A stretch of DNA of 64,000 bases from assembly GCA_036677425.1 (NCBI GenBank), contig JARFVT010000013.1, positions 310,001-374,000 of the forward strand, written 5' to 3'. Made by a program: the position numbers and the translations under genes. Of the stretch, positions 39,943 to 49,401 are shown in pieces (positions within the stretch are counted from its first letter, which is position 1; each line of letters starts with the position of its first letter). The notes below the pieces were generated by a model. That model was not told the DNA's origin and ran no database searches. It worked only from the letters and a program-made list of their open reading frames with translations. Source of the DNA: JARFVT01 sp036677425. Lineage in GTDB: Bacteria; Pseudomonadota; Alphaproteobacteria; UBA8366; Aestuariispiraceae.

Positions 39943-40842
39943 CGCCCGCTGGCAAGCGAGATGCTGTCACTCACCTTCGAACAAATTTTATGGTGAGTGA
40001 GCGGCGGGCGTGTTTAATGCTTAACGTGGAATGATCTTTAATCCGGTACCAATCCGTACGACCCAATGATGCGGTATTACGCAGCAGATTACGCGAATTA
40101 TCGCATTTACGTAAACGCTTTGGCTATCGCCGTCTGCATATTTTATTGGCACGTGAGGGTTATCACCTTAACCATAAGAAGCTTCGGCGTTTGTATAAAG
40201 AAGAAGGTTTGGCAAGTTCGCAAACGGAATGGTCGCAAGCGTGCTATTGGCACAAGATCACCGATTGCAGTGCCTTCTAAGGTCAACGAACGCTGGTCGC
40301 TTGATTTTGTCAGTGATAGTTTTATGGATGGCAGGCGTTTTAGAATGTTATGTGTTGTTGATGATAGCAGCCGAGAATGTTTGGCACTGGTGGCTGATAC
40401 ATCGATCGGTGGTCATCGTTTGTCCCATGAGTTAGATAACATAATAGCAATACGTGGCAAGCCAGATACAATAGTCAGCGATAACGGCACGGAAATGACA
40501 TCAAATGCCCTACTAAAATGGCAAGGCGACATGGGCATCAATTGGCATTACATCGTACCAGGCAAGCCGATGCAAAACGGGTTTGTGGAAAGCTTCAATG
40601 GTAAATTACGTGATGAATGTTTAAATGAAACACTGTTTGAAGACCTTCATCATGTTCGTAAGATATTAGCAGATTGGCGCGATGATTATAATCATGTAAG
40701 GCCGCACTCAGCCTTGGATGGGCAAAGCCCAATACAAGCTTTGCAAAATAAAAACGACCAACCATTATGGGGGCATGCCCCCATAATGGTTGCAAATGAT
40801 CAAATAATTGATAAAAACTTAACTAAAGGACTCTACGGCTAA
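39940..40842 (+). pseudogene. IS3-family transposase OrfB, frameshifted
   Basis: The N-terminal third is only recoverable by switching frames (about 39943-40230: YRSLR-type and RLREL, HLRKRFGYRRLHILL, LNHKKLRRLYKEEGL), after which one frame reads to the end. The DDE catalytic domain is otherwise complete: first Asp in RWSLDFVSDSF, second in IVSDNGTEMTS and Glu in QNGFVESFNGKLRDE. The final 20 residues are encoded over a 34-base palindrome (40759-40792) and do not look like a normal OrfB end. Confidence 0.85.
40759..40792. repeat. Perfect 34-base palindrome in the IS3 end
   Basis: CAACCATTATGGGGGCA at 40759-40775 is followed immediately by its exact reverse complement (40776-40792). As DNA it can extrude a cruciform; as RNA a loop-poor hairpin. 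It lies inside the last codons of orfB and close to the right IS end, and may be a terminator-like or inserted miniature element. Confidence 0.85.
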
Positions 40843-40868
40843 CTGGTACAAAGTTGGGGCGCAGGTCA

Positions 40869-41465
40869 GTGCTATTGGCATCTTATGGTTTGAATGAGGC
40901 GACGGTGTTATACATCGATAGTTCAGTGCGTTATGGTCGAGAGAAAAAAAGCATCGCTGGATATGATGGGACAGGAAATTTGTCTATAATTCCGGCGGAT
41001 GAAGATGCTATTATTGCCTTTGCTACATTTGGAGCAGGGCGTAGCTTTAACAATGGGTGGTCAGTAAATCTAGAATATTCCCATGATAGCGGCGGCTATT
41101 CATCTGGTGAGTGGGGGCGTATTGAGCAGGCACTTGCAATCATTACGCCAGCAAATTCTGCTGTCATGGAACGTTCCCTTGGACAACTTAATAACTTGCT
41201 TGATCATTACATGTTACGGAAAAATTACGGTTTTATCCGTTTGGCGCATGATAAATTTGCTGATTTTGATCTGGTAACCGAATTTTCTTTATTACACAGT
41301 TTAGACGATGGTTCTGGCAGTATTGGGACTAGGTTTGAATTGCCGCTTTCCGATAATGTTACTGCGGGACTTTACGGTAGCCTGAAATATGGAGGTTCCA
41401 ATAAGGAGTTTACCTTACGTCCCAATGCTTCAGCTCTTGCCTTTTATACAATGGTGAAGTTCTAA
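40869..41465 (+). pseudogene. 3' fragment of a probable outer-membrane beta-barrel protein
   Basis: From the IS right end the frame continues for about 198 codons: alternating amphipathic strands such as WSVNLEYSHDSGG, YGFIRLAHDKF, GTRFELPLSDNVTAGLYGSLKYGG and the terminal LAFYTMVKF, ending in the C-terminal Phe typical of outer-membrane barrels. The open frame begins inside the IS (ATG at 40854), so the true N-terminus and signal peptide are lost; no upstream part is found on the left side of the IS. Family unrecognised. Confidence 0.6.
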
Positions 41466-41697
41466 TGTGATATGGCTACACTATTCTGGACATAAAATGT
41501 ATAAAAGTCTAAAATAAGAAATATAAACAATGTCATCAAGAAAACACAAACAGTATCCAGCGGAATTCAGGGAATATTCAGTTAAATTAGATTGGAAACC
41601 AAACAGCCAATCAGCCCGTTAACTTGGCGTGCCACCCAAAAGTTTATATAGCTGGGTTAGTGCATATTCTGGAGATAATAGTAAAACCCGCATCTGA
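41466..41697 (+). pseudogene. IS3-type OrfA remnant
   Basis: An ATG at 41530 opens MSSRKHKQYPAEFREYSVKL, a deletion and a stop codon, then LGVPPKSLYSWV. This is the helix-turn-helix start of another IS3-type OrfA, different from that at 39676. The preceding TGATATGGCTACACTATTCT resembles 21419-21437 and may be the old IS end. The remnant is cut by the IS1380 fragment. Confidence 0.65.
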
Positions 41698-41871
41698 TGT
41701 AATCTCACCACCGTCGAAGGTTGCCAGAACGGTTTTTTTGCCAAATCTTGAAATTACATCAAAAAACATCCTGCTATTTTTTTACCCTATGAAATTAGTG
41801 TAATATATTGTTATAAAAGAATTAGCCTTATTTTTAGCTAATGTTGGTGATGTGTTCGGGTTAAATACAGG
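41692..41871 (-). pseudogene. IS1380-family remnant, inverted copy
   Basis: On the minus strand: terminal CCTGTATTTAACCC at 41871, an AT-rich leader nearly identical to 21450-21545, then FDVISRFGKKTVLATFDGG and EITSDAG, where it stops. It is the 5' end of the same element as the 21.5-kb remnant. Confidence 0.75.
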
Positions 41872-41898
41872 CAGGTTTGTTGAAATCGCTTGTTTTTT

Positions 41899-43164
41899 TT
41901 ATTTGTTTTTAAATAAAGAACTATCTGTATATATTTTTACATGATCGTCAAATATACCAGAATCGATTATTGCAGCTTTTAAATTGTTAGGAGTGGATTT
42001 CCGCTTATTCATGCCGTTGACAGATTTGCAAATTATTTTAATTATATTTTCACCATCTCTAGTGTTGATATAATTTTTAAAAAACATCTTACCAGCTTTA
42101 ACCCATAACCCTTCGATTATTGCGATGGCATTATCTGATGGTAATACACTTAGAAATGACATTACATTCCTATCAATATACTTTATATATGGTTTTAATA
42201 ATATAATATCATGATTAGGCCAATTGCCAAATACATCTAATGTAGAGCCATGCCAGCTTAATATTTTATCAAAATCTTCAGATAATAGGTTTTTTATTTG
42301 TCCAATACGAGTTTTTTTAACATCTATTAATTCAATATCGCCTGTTCTACTATATGGCATTTCTTCCATTCGCCACCGCCCCAATGCTGACATTACGTCG
42401 CTTGCAGGTTGTTGATTCAAACTATTTCCTAATGCTATAATTTGTGCTTTATGACTTAAGTCATCGGTAATAGATCGAATGAATGGTGCTTGCCATTCCA
42501 ATATTGCAGAAAAATTGTTACCCAGCGCATGACGGACTGCACGTAAATATTTCATTTCACAACAACGATATAGAGCGTCTAAATATTCTTTGTCGCGCGC
42601 TAAAAGAGGCTTTAAATCATTATTCAAGCCCGTGTTTAATTCACGTATATTGGCAATGCCAAATTTACTGAATGTTCTTATTTTATTTAAATCAGATATA
42701 TCATCAATTAAAATGCTTTTTAAAACTGCATTGCTAGCGCCAGTCTTTTTAACAATTAAATATGTTGCACGTTTAACATAACGTTTTTTTACTTGTGAGA
42801 TGCTTCGACCACAAGAACCAACCGCAATATGTTGCGATATTTCATTTTTTCTTTCTTGTTGTTCGCCAAAGGTTATAAGACCTTCGCTGACTGCCAAGTC
42901 AAATAAATATACTGCTGCTTCAATAGCCACATCATCTTGGATAACTTCTGTAAAGCTTTTACCATATATTCTTGGCTTTATATTTAAATTTTTCTGTATA
43001 TAATATTTTTCAATATTTTGTAAAATGGGTAAAATGTCATGCTCTAATATACGTTGTAATCTATTTTGTTTTATAGTTTTTGAATTTAAAAAATATATTG
43101 GTGTTTCCCACCATTTAGTAGCAGTTTTTTGGTTAATATCAACTAATTGACGGCGGTCAGACAT
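41899..43164 (-). CDS. Protein of unknown function
   Basis: A 421-residue soluble, mostly helical protein that I do not recognise. It is Lys/Ile-rich and has no signal peptide or membrane segment. Distinct stretches are WWETPIYFLNSKT near the N-terminus, GSCGRSISQVKKRYVKRATYLIV near residue 115 (as GSCGRSISQVKKRYVK), CCEMKYLRAVRHALGNN near 205 and RWRMEEMPYSRTGDIEL near 265. No catalytic motif is visible. The start is the ATG at 43164 with GGA seven bases before; the TTG at 43176 would precede that site. It is a single gene between IS debris and argG, and codon use is as AT-rich as its neighbours. Confidence 0.75.
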   Translation of the reverse strand: MSDRRQLVDINQKTATKWWETPIYFLNSKTIKQNRLQRILEHDILPILQNIEKYYIQKNLNIKPRIYGKSFTEVIQDDVAIEAAVYLFDLAVSEGLITFGEQQERKNEISQHIAVGSCGRSISQVKKRYVKRATYLIVKKTGASNAVLKSILIDDISDLNKIRTFSKFGIANIRELNTGLNNDLKPLLARDKEYLDALYRCCEMKYLRAVRHALGNNFSAILEWQAPFIRSITDDLSHKAQIIALGNSLNQQPASDVMSALGRWRMEEMPYSRTGDIELIDVKKTRIGQIKNLLSEDFDKILSWHGSTLDVFGNWPNHDIILLKPYIKYIDRNVMSFLSVLPSDNAIAIIEGLWVKAGKMFFKNYINTRDGENIIKIICKSVNGMNKRKSTPNNLKAAIIDSGIFDDHVKIYTDSSLFKNK

Positions 43165-43351
43165 ATAATATTCCAATAAACATAATTATAGCCAATTATA
43201 AGATTAGTAAATTAGCAGTTTAAAAAAACAACTGTTTATAATATATATATTATAGGATATTAAACAATAAAAATCTAAATTACATTGATATTAGCCAGTA
43301 TAAATTAATTCTCTGTAGAATATATCAACGATAAATATAATTATAATTTAT

Positions 43352-43372
43352 ATGGCTATTATGAATAGCCAT
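43352..43372. terminator. Hairpin over the argG stop codon
   Basis: ATGGCTATT-ATG-AATAGCCAT is a perfect 9-bp stem with a three-base loop that includes the last codons and stop of argG. The downstream minus strand is ATAAATTATAATT rather than a U run, so terminator or mRNA 3' stabiliser are both possible. Confidence 0.5.
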
Positions 43373-44576
43373 TATTTTTACTACCTAATCGAAGACGTAA
43401 TGCATTTAATTTGATGAAACCTTCGGCATCATGCTGATCATAAACATCATCTTCTTCAAAAGTAACCATTGCTTCACTATACAGGCTAAAAGGTGATTTT
43501 CTCCCTGTAATCATAACATTACCCTTGTATAATTTCATTCGCACAGTACCAGTTACATTCTCGCTGGCCTTATCGATCGCCGCTTGCAACATTTCTCGTT
43601 CCGGTGCCCACCAATAACCATTATAGAGCATTTCTGCATATTTTGGCATTAATTCATCTTTGGTATGCATAGCCGCACGGTCAAGTATGATTGATTCCAT
43701 GGCGCGTCTTGCATGTTGTAATATTGTGCCGCCTGGGGTTTCATAAACTCCCCTTGATTTCATTCCAATATAACGATTTTCAACAATATCAATGCAGCCG
43801 ATACCATTTGTGCCGCCCAATTGATTAAGTTTTTCTAATAAAGTCGCAGGCGACATATTTTTACCGTTTATTGCAATTGGATCACCATGTTCAAAATCGA
43901 TGGTTATTTCAGTTGGTTTGTCTGGTGCGTTATATGGTGATACCATACGCGTTAATATATGGTCTAATTCCGCCTCTACCCATGGATCTTCAAGCGCTAA
44001 TCCTTCGCTGGAAATATGTAATAAATTACCATCTTGTGAAAAAGGTGCCTCACCGCGTTTATCTTTAGATACGGGGATTTGATGTTTTTCAGCATAATCT
44101 ATTAATTTTGTCCGTGAATTTAAATCCCATTCGCGCCAAGGTGAAATAATTTTAATATCGGGCTGTAATGAATAATAACCAAGTTCAAACCTTACCTGAT
44201 CATTTCCTTTGCCTGTTGCGCCGTGACAAACCGCATCTGCACCAGTTTGTCTTGCAATTTCAATTTGGCGTTTGGCAATAAGGGGCCTTGCAATTGATGT
44301 CCCTAATAAATATGTACCTTCATATAATGCGTTGGCTCGAAACATTGGAAAGACAAAATCGCGAACAAATTCTTCACGTAAATCATCGATATATATTTCC
44401 TTAATGCCCATCATTTCTGCTTTGGCGCGGGCTGGTTCTAATTCTTCGCCCTGACCTAAATCTGCGGTAAATGTTACAATTTCACAATTATAAGTTTCTT
44501 TTAGCCATTTTAAAATTATTGAAGTATCAAGCCCGCCTGAATAGGCCAGAACAACTTTTTTTATTTCTTGCGACAT
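43359..44576 (-). CDS. argG: Argininosuccinate synthase
   Basis: Joins citrulline and aspartate with ATP in arginine synthesis. The 405 residues begin with the N-type ATP pyrophosphatase P-loop VVLAYSGGLDTSIILKWL, then CHGATGKGNDQVRFELG near residue 117, ISPWREWDL and GRKSPFSLYSEAMVTFEEDD near the end. Length and motifs are normal. It is divergent from the aminotransferase gene, with a 218-bp AT-rich gap. Confidence 0.97.
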   Translation of the reverse strand: MSQEIKKVVLAYSGGLDTSIILKWLKETYNCEIVTFTADLGQGEELEPARAKAEMMGIKEIYIDDLREEFVRDFVFPMFRANALYEGTYLLGTSIARPLIAKRQIEIARQTGADAVCHGATGKGNDQVRFELGYYSLQPDIKIISPWREWDLNSRTKLIDYAEKHQIPVSKDKRGEAPFSQDGNLLHISSEGLALEDPWVEAELDHILTRMVSPYNAPDKPTEITIDFEHGDPIAINGKNMSPATLLEKLNQLGGTNGIGCIDIVENRYIGMKSRGVYETPGGTILQHARRAMESIILDRAAMHTKDELMPKYAEMLYNGYWWAPEREMLQAAIDKASENVTGTVRMKLYKGNVMITGRKSPFSLYSEAMVTFEEDDVYDQHDAEGFIKLNALRLRLGSKNNGYS

Positions 44577-44794
44577 TCTTAATTAATCCTTAATTGTGGA
44601 ATTCTATGTTGAATATTTACATAAATATAATAATTTATAAGATTATAGGCATATTACACTTTTCATCAATGCAATAATTTTTTCATATAATAGTTGGCAT
44701 ATCGATAAATAAATTATAGATCTAATGATGTAATTTACTCATATTTGATATTAATTTATGCTAGTTCAATTATTTTTAAGGAAATTATTATATA

Positions 44795-45676
44795 ATGTCT
44801 TCTTTTACATGGTATAAAGATCAATGGCTTTCAGGCGATACGGCAATTATAACTTCGACTTCTAATGCTGTTTGGTTTGCGTCATCGGTTTTTGACGGCG
44901 GAAGATATTTTGATGGTTTCGCCCCTGACCTAGATTTGCATTGTGCCAGATCGATCAGATCTGCCAAGATTTTAGGTATGCAACCAAAATATAATCTTGA
45001 TGATATATATGACCTTGCATGGCAAGGAATTAAAAAATATGAAGATAATATTGATCTTTATATAAAACCCACTTTTTGGGCAGACGCGGGTTTTATTACT
45101 CCAGAAATTGATAGCACGCAATTTGCCGTGGATATTATTCCAATGCCGATGTTAAAAACAGGGTTTAGCGCATGTTTATCAAGCTTGAGACGGCCAACAC
45201 CTGAATGCGCGCCAACAGATGCGAAGGCATCTTGTTTATATACAAATTCGGGGCTTGCATTAACTGAGGCAAGAAAACGCGGGTTTGAAGATGCGGTGAT
45301 GCTTGATATGCTTGGTAATATTTCTGAATATACAACATCAAATATTTTTATTGTAAAAGATGGTGTCATATCAACACCAGCCCCCAATGGCAGCTTTCTA
45401 AATGGCATAACCCGCCAGCGTGTTATAAAATTATTAAACTCGAATGGCTATGATATACAAGAATGTCGTATTAATATTGACGATTTATACAATGCGGATG
45501 AGATTTTTAGCACTGGAAATTATGCAAAAGTTAGGCATTGTAGTAAGTTTGAGGATAAAGATATGCAGTTAGGCGGCGTTACAAAGTTAGCAAAAAAATT
45601 ATATTTGCAATATGCAAGCAAAAATTGCGAGCATATAATATCTAACCAAGCACGCGTAATAGCATCAGAAGGATAA
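44795..45676 (+). CDS. ilvE: Class IV (branched-chain type) aminotransferase
   Basis: PLP enzyme of 293 residues in fold type IV. The PLP lysine is Lys144 in DAKASCLYTNSGLALTEA; the phosphate and carboxylate loops are EDAVMLDMLGNISEYTTSNIF and NGITRQRVIKLL. The sequence resembles branched-chain aminotransferases that finish Leu, Ile and Val synthesis; a D-amino-acid or aminodeoxychorismate lyase relative is less likely given the N-terminal SSVFDGGRYFDG. AAGGA stands 16 bases before the ATG, an unusually long spacing. Confidence 0.85.
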   Translation: MSSFTWYKDQWLSGDTAIITSTSNAVWFASSVFDGGRYFDGFAPDLDLHCARSIRSAKILGMQPKYNLDDIYDLAWQGIKKYEDNIDLYIKPTFWADAGFITPEIDSTQFAVDIIPMPMLKTGFSACLSSLRRPTPECAPTDAKASCLYTNSGLALTEARKRGFEDAVMLDMLGNISEYTTSNIFIVKDGVISTPAPNGSFLNGITRQRVIKLLNSNGYDIQECRINIDDLYNADEIFSTGNYAKVRHCSKFEDKDMQLGGVTKLAKKLYLQYASKNCEHIISNQARVIASEG

Positions 45677-45777
45677 AGTTAATTTTATCGATTATAATTT
45701 ATAATATTCTAATCAAAGCATATTTATATTAATGGTTGGTTAATTTAAATTTTATATTTCAATGATAGGCAAAAATA

Positions 45778-47460
45778 TTGATTAAAATTCCTTTGCGACA
45801 TAGAATATCATTCAAGCTTGCCCAGACAGGTATTATCTTAGCATTAATCATTGGATTAACATTCAGCGGCTTTCAAGTTTATCGTAATTTTAAATATGAA
45901 GAAGAAAAACTTAATGCTGGTGTTGGCAATTTTTTAACTTCGCTTGCGTCTGCTGCATCACGTTCGATTCATATCTTAGATATAGATCTAGCCTCAGAAG
46001 TAGTAGATGGACTTTTAAACAATAAATTCATACAATCGGCCACCGTGGTTGATGATTTTGGCATAGTTTTATCGCATCGCACGAAACCAAAACAAGGCAC
46101 AAGATCAAGATGGATATCAAATAAAATTATCGATGAATACCGCACTTATACCGTGCCATTGCCGATGATAAATTCTAAATCATCATTGCATGGTCAATTA
46201 ATTGTTGTGATTAATAATAATTGGGCTTTTGCATCATTTTTTGAACGTTCATTTTTTATTTTACTTGTGGATTTAATTCGCAATATGATCTTGGTGCTGT
46301 TACTATTCATCGCATTTTATTTACAATTGACCAAACCAATTGTTAAATTAACGGAGTTAATAAATAGTATTGACCCAGAAGATCTTGATAGCAACGGCAT
46401 AACCGTTGCCAAGCAACATCGAAATGATGAATTAGGATTATTAGCAAATACCACAAATAATTTTATTGCATTAATCCAACAATTATTGGTGGAACGCAAG
46501 AAGAATGAAGTTGAATTAATAATAGCCCGCGATGAATTAGAAATTCGTGTTGGAGAAAGAACTGAAGAATTAGAACGTGAAGTATTAGAGCGTGAATATG
46601 TACAGAATAAATTAAAAGATGCCAATGCAAATTTGGAACAAAGAGTTGACGAGAGAACCAAAGAGTTAAAAGCCGAAATTACAGAACGTAAACGTGATAA
46701 AATAGAATTAATAAAAGCAAAAGAAGCGGCCGAATCATCAAGTCGTATAAAATCAGAATTTCTTGCAAATATGAGCCATGAATTAAGAACACCGTTAAAT
46801 GCTATCATTGGATTTTCATCTATCATGCAGGATGAATTATTTGGCAAAATGAACAATAAAAAATATATAGAATATAGCGGTGATATAAACTCATCAGGCA
46901 CTCATCTTTTGGAGGTTATTGGCGATATTCTTGATGTATCAAAAATTGAAGTTGGCGAGCTTATTTTAGCGGAAAGTTCATTTAGTTTATATAAATTGAT
47001 GGAAGCATGCCTTAAAACCTTAAATGTTGCTGCGGAAAATCGTGGTTTGGTCATGCATAATAATATTTCGACAGATTTTCCTGATATACTTGCTGATCAA
47101 TTGCGCATTAGGCAAGTATTTCTTAATATTTTAACAAATGCTGTTAAATTTACCAATAATGGCGGTACGGTTACTATTATTGCATATTTAGATGCTTGCA
47201 ATAATATTATCATATCAATAACTGATACAGGTATTGGCATACCAGAAGATAAAATTGAATATGTCTTAGAACCATTTAGCCAGGTCGATAATGTTTTCTC
47301 ACGCACCCATGACGGCGTTGGGCTTGGCTTATCATTAACAAAATCATTAATAGAATTGCACAATGGAGAGATAAGAATTGAAAGTGAAGTCGATATTGGA
47401 ACAAGTATCATCATCATAATGCCCGCCGAACGGACTATTCTAAATACTATTATCAGCTAA
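45778..47460 (+). CDS. Membrane sensor histidine kinase (orphan)
   Basis: A 560-residue hybrid-free histidine kinase beginning with TTG at 45778. Transmembrane helix 1 (about 16-36), a periplasmic sensor of about 125 residues, helix 2 (about 160-182), HAMP (about 183-240), then a coiled coil with two similar ERTEELEREVLERE / ERTKELKAEITERK repeats. The HisKA box is FLANMSHELRTPLNAIIGFS with phospho-acceptor His334; the ATPase has NILTNAVKF, DTGIGIPEDK and GVGLGLSLTKSL. No response regulator is adjacent, so the partner and signal are unknown. Confidence 0.9.
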   Translation: MIKIPLRHRISFKLAQTGIILALIIGLTFSGFQVYRNFKYEEEKLNAGVGNFLTSLASAASRSIHILDIDLASEVVDGLLNNKFIQSATVVDDFGIVLSHRTKPKQGTRSRWISNKIIDEYRTYTVPLPMINSKSSLHGQLIVVINNNWAFASFFERSFFILLVDLIRNMILVLLLFIAFYLQLTKPIVKLTELINSIDPEDLDSNGITVAKQHRNDELGLLANTTNNFIALIQQLLVERKKNEVELIIARDELEIRVGERTEELEREVLEREYVQNKLKDANANLEQRVDERTKELKAEITERKRDKIELIKAKEAAESSSRIKSEFLANMSHELRTPLNAIIGFSSIMQDELFGKMNNKKYIEYSGDINSSGTHLLEVIGDILDVSKIEVGELILAESSFSLYKLMEACLKTLNVAAENRGLVMHNNISTDFPDILADQLRIRQVFLNILTNAVKFTNNGGTVTIIAYLDACNNIIISITDTGIGIPEDKIEYVLEPFSQVDNVFSRTHDGVGLGLSLTKSLIELHNGEIRIESEVDIGTSIIIIMPAERTILNTIIS

Positions 47461-47556
47461 AATATACTAAAAAGCCCAATTATAGGACATACAGAAAAAG
47501 ATATGGAAAAGATAAATAGACTAAGTCTTTTATTCATAATAATATTTATGTGATAA

Positions 47557-47632
47557 TGGTGGGCCGGAGAGGGATCGAACCTCCGACCTCTGCAATGTCA
47601 ATGCAGCGCTCTCCCGCCTGAGCTACCGGCCC
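47557..47632 (-). tRNA. tRNA-Val (anticodon GAC)
   Basis: Minus-strand 76-base cloverleaf with acceptor GGGCCGG/CCGGCCC, anticodon stem CTGCA/TGCAG around TTGACAT, T-loop TTCGATC and encoded CCA. Confidence 0.95.
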
Positions 47633-47737
47633 CATTATTATTTAATATTATGAATTTCATCCACGGGTATATTTACGATTATTGGGAAATAACACCATAA
47701 TAGCCTATTGGCAACTATCTATTTAAAAATAATGATA

Positions 47738-49099
47738 TTAAATTCCAGCAATGGTCATGTCATCAATCCGCAATGTTGGCGCATCAGTTGCATGTTCTAA
47801 TTTAAGATCATTGGCAAGATGCATTTGCATGAACATATCTTTTAAATTACCGGCAATGGTCATTTCACTAACCGCATATGAAATTTTGCCGTCTTCGATC
47901 CAAAAACCTGACGCGCCACGGCTGTAATCACCGGTGATCATATTAACACCCATGCCCATCATGCTGGTTACATAAAATCCTGATTTTATATCGCTGATTA
48001 AATCTTTAACCGACATATCGCCATTTTCAAAATATAGATTGCTAACCGATGGCGATGGTGGCGAAGATGTGCCGCGTGATGCATTGCCAGTTGATTGCAT
48101 CCCCAATTGTCTGGCGCTGCGTAAATCTAAAACCCATGTGGTTAAAATACCATCATCAATCAAAATTTTACGTCTATTTGCCAATCCTTCGGCATCGAAT
48201 GGTTTTGAGGATAGCCCTCTTATGCGATGCGGGTCTTCTACTAAATTAACACCATTACGCATCACCCGTTTGTTAAGGCTATCTTTTAAGAAACTAGTGC
48301 CTTTTGCAATGCTGTTACCGTTAATTGCGCTGGTTAAATGTCTTGCAAAACCACCTGATACCCTTGGGTCAAAAACTACAGAAGATCGCGTGGTTATACC
48401 CTTGCGCGGGTTTAATTTGGCAATGGCTCTGGTTGCGGCATCCTTGCCAATTGCGGCGCAATCCTTAAGGTCTTCGGCATAAACACAGCTTGAATAATCA
48501 TAATCGCTTTCCATATTAACGCCTTCACCAGCTAACACCATGGCGCTAATCGAATGGTTGCTATTGCGATATTGCCCCGAAAAACCATTGCTTGCCATTA
48601 TGCTAACATCCCAACTATCCCAACTGGCTTCTGCACCTTCTGAATTGGTAATTCCATCCATTTCAAGCGCGGCATTCTCGGCTATTTTTGCCCTTTCAAT
48701 TAAAATATCTGCGGTTGGCTCAACCATGTCAAAGCTATCTAATTCTGGCAGGTTACCATCATGTAATTGATTAGTTTCGGCCAAGCCAATATATTCATCT
48801 TCGGGTACTGATTTTGCCATTGATATGGCCTGATTAACCAAATCATCAAGCCTGTCTTTGTTCCAATCATTGCTTGATACGATGGCTTGTTTTTTGCCAA
48901 TCATTACCCGCAAGCCCAAATCTTGACTCTCTGAACTTTCAAGGTTTTCCATTTTCCCAAGCCGCTGTGCATGGGAAATTGACCTTGCGTTAATCGCCAC
49001 GGCATCAGCGCTATCTGCGCCAGATTTTAATGCTTTTTTTATTAATATATCCAATAGATCAAGATTATTATCATTGTTATCATTGTTTGAGGCGGGCAT
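47738..49099 (-). CDS. pmbA: TldE/PmbA-family metallopeptidase subunit
   Basis: A 453-residue protein of the TldD/PmbA family; TldD-TldE heterodimers are metalloproteases known from microcin B17 maturation and CcdA degradation. Segments are GLRVMIGKKQAIVSSND near residue 65, VVFDPRVSGGFARHL near 245, TTWVLDLRSARQLGMQSTGNASRG near 330 (in part DLRSARQLGMQSTGNA) and MGMGVNMITGDYSRGASGFWIE. It lacks the HExxxH metal motif that marks TldD, as expected of the E subunit. tldD is not in the window. It is followed on the same strand by nothing until tRNA-Val. Confidence 0.92.
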   Translation of the reverse strand: MPASNNDNNDNNLDLLDILIKKALKSGADSADAVAINARSISHAQRLGKMENLESSESQDLGLRVMIGKKQAIVSSNDWNKDRLDDLVNQAISMAKSVPEDEYIGLAETNQLHDGNLPELDSFDMVEPTADILIERAKIAENAALEMDGITNSEGAEASWDSWDVSIMASNGFSGQYRNSNHSISAMVLAGEGVNMESDYDYSSCVYAEDLKDCAAIGKDAATRAIAKLNPRKGITTRSSVVFDPRVSGGFARHLTSAINGNSIAKGTSFLKDSLNKRVMRNGVNLVEDPHRIRGLSSKPFDAEGLANRRKILIDDGILTTWVLDLRSARQLGMQSTGNASRGTSSPPSPSVSNLYFENGDMSVKDLISDIKSGFYVTSMMGMGVNMITGDYSRGASGFWIEDGKISYAVSEMTIAGNLKDMFMQMHLANDLKLEHATDAPTLRIDDMTIAGI

Positions 49100-49144
49100 T
49101 TTTTTCTCCTGAAAAATAAATATAGACCATTGTTATATTCTATC

Positions 49145-49381
49145 TTAGAAACTATTGATTATTGCAATCAAGGTAAAGCTAATGATTGCGAGCGCAGCAA
49201 AAAAAGACAATAAGCGCATTCGTAAAAGTTGCTTTTCTGGTGATAATGTTGAACTTACTTTATCCTTATTATTGCGTTGGCCTGCTAACCAACGTTTTAA
49301 TATTGATAGGCTGGCATAAATAATCATTACTAGTAATATCACAGCCCATGAATATTCGCGCAGCATTTCTGCATTACTCAT
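49145..49381 (-). CDS. Small two-helix membrane protein
   Basis: A 78-residue protein with two hydrophobic helices (about 10-28 and 57-77) separated by a basic loop with KRWLAGQR and RMRLLS. The arrangement is like HIG1-type twin-transmembrane proteins, but the diagnostic HIG1 pattern is not complete, so I leave it unnamed. It lies between purD and pmbA on their strand with gaps of 20 and 45 bases, suggesting co-transcription. Confidence 0.65.
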   Translation of the reverse strand: MSNAEMLREYSWAVILLVMIIYASLSILKRWLAGQRNNKDKVSSTLSPEKQLLRMRLLSFFAALAIISFTLIAIINSF

Positions 49382-49401
49382 AAATTATATCCAGTCGTAA
49401 A

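Larger units (their letters stand above)
39592..40868 (+). mobile_element. IS3-family insertion sequence (defective)
   Basis: About 1.26-1.28 kb. The right end is GGGGCGCAGGTCA (to 40868); the left end is its complement TGACCTGCGCCC. The left terminus is present twice as a 19-bp tandem TGACCTGCGCCCTTTAAAT (39592 and 39611), so the true boundary could be either. A second inverted match, GTAGAGTC, lies inside both ends. Two orfs: orfA intact, orfB disrupted. Insertion cut into a probable outer-membrane protein gene on the right. No target duplication is clear. Confidence 0.82.

Noticed and set aside
45778..47460. Two-component operon
   Set aside because: No response regulator is found on either side; the kinase is an orphan here.
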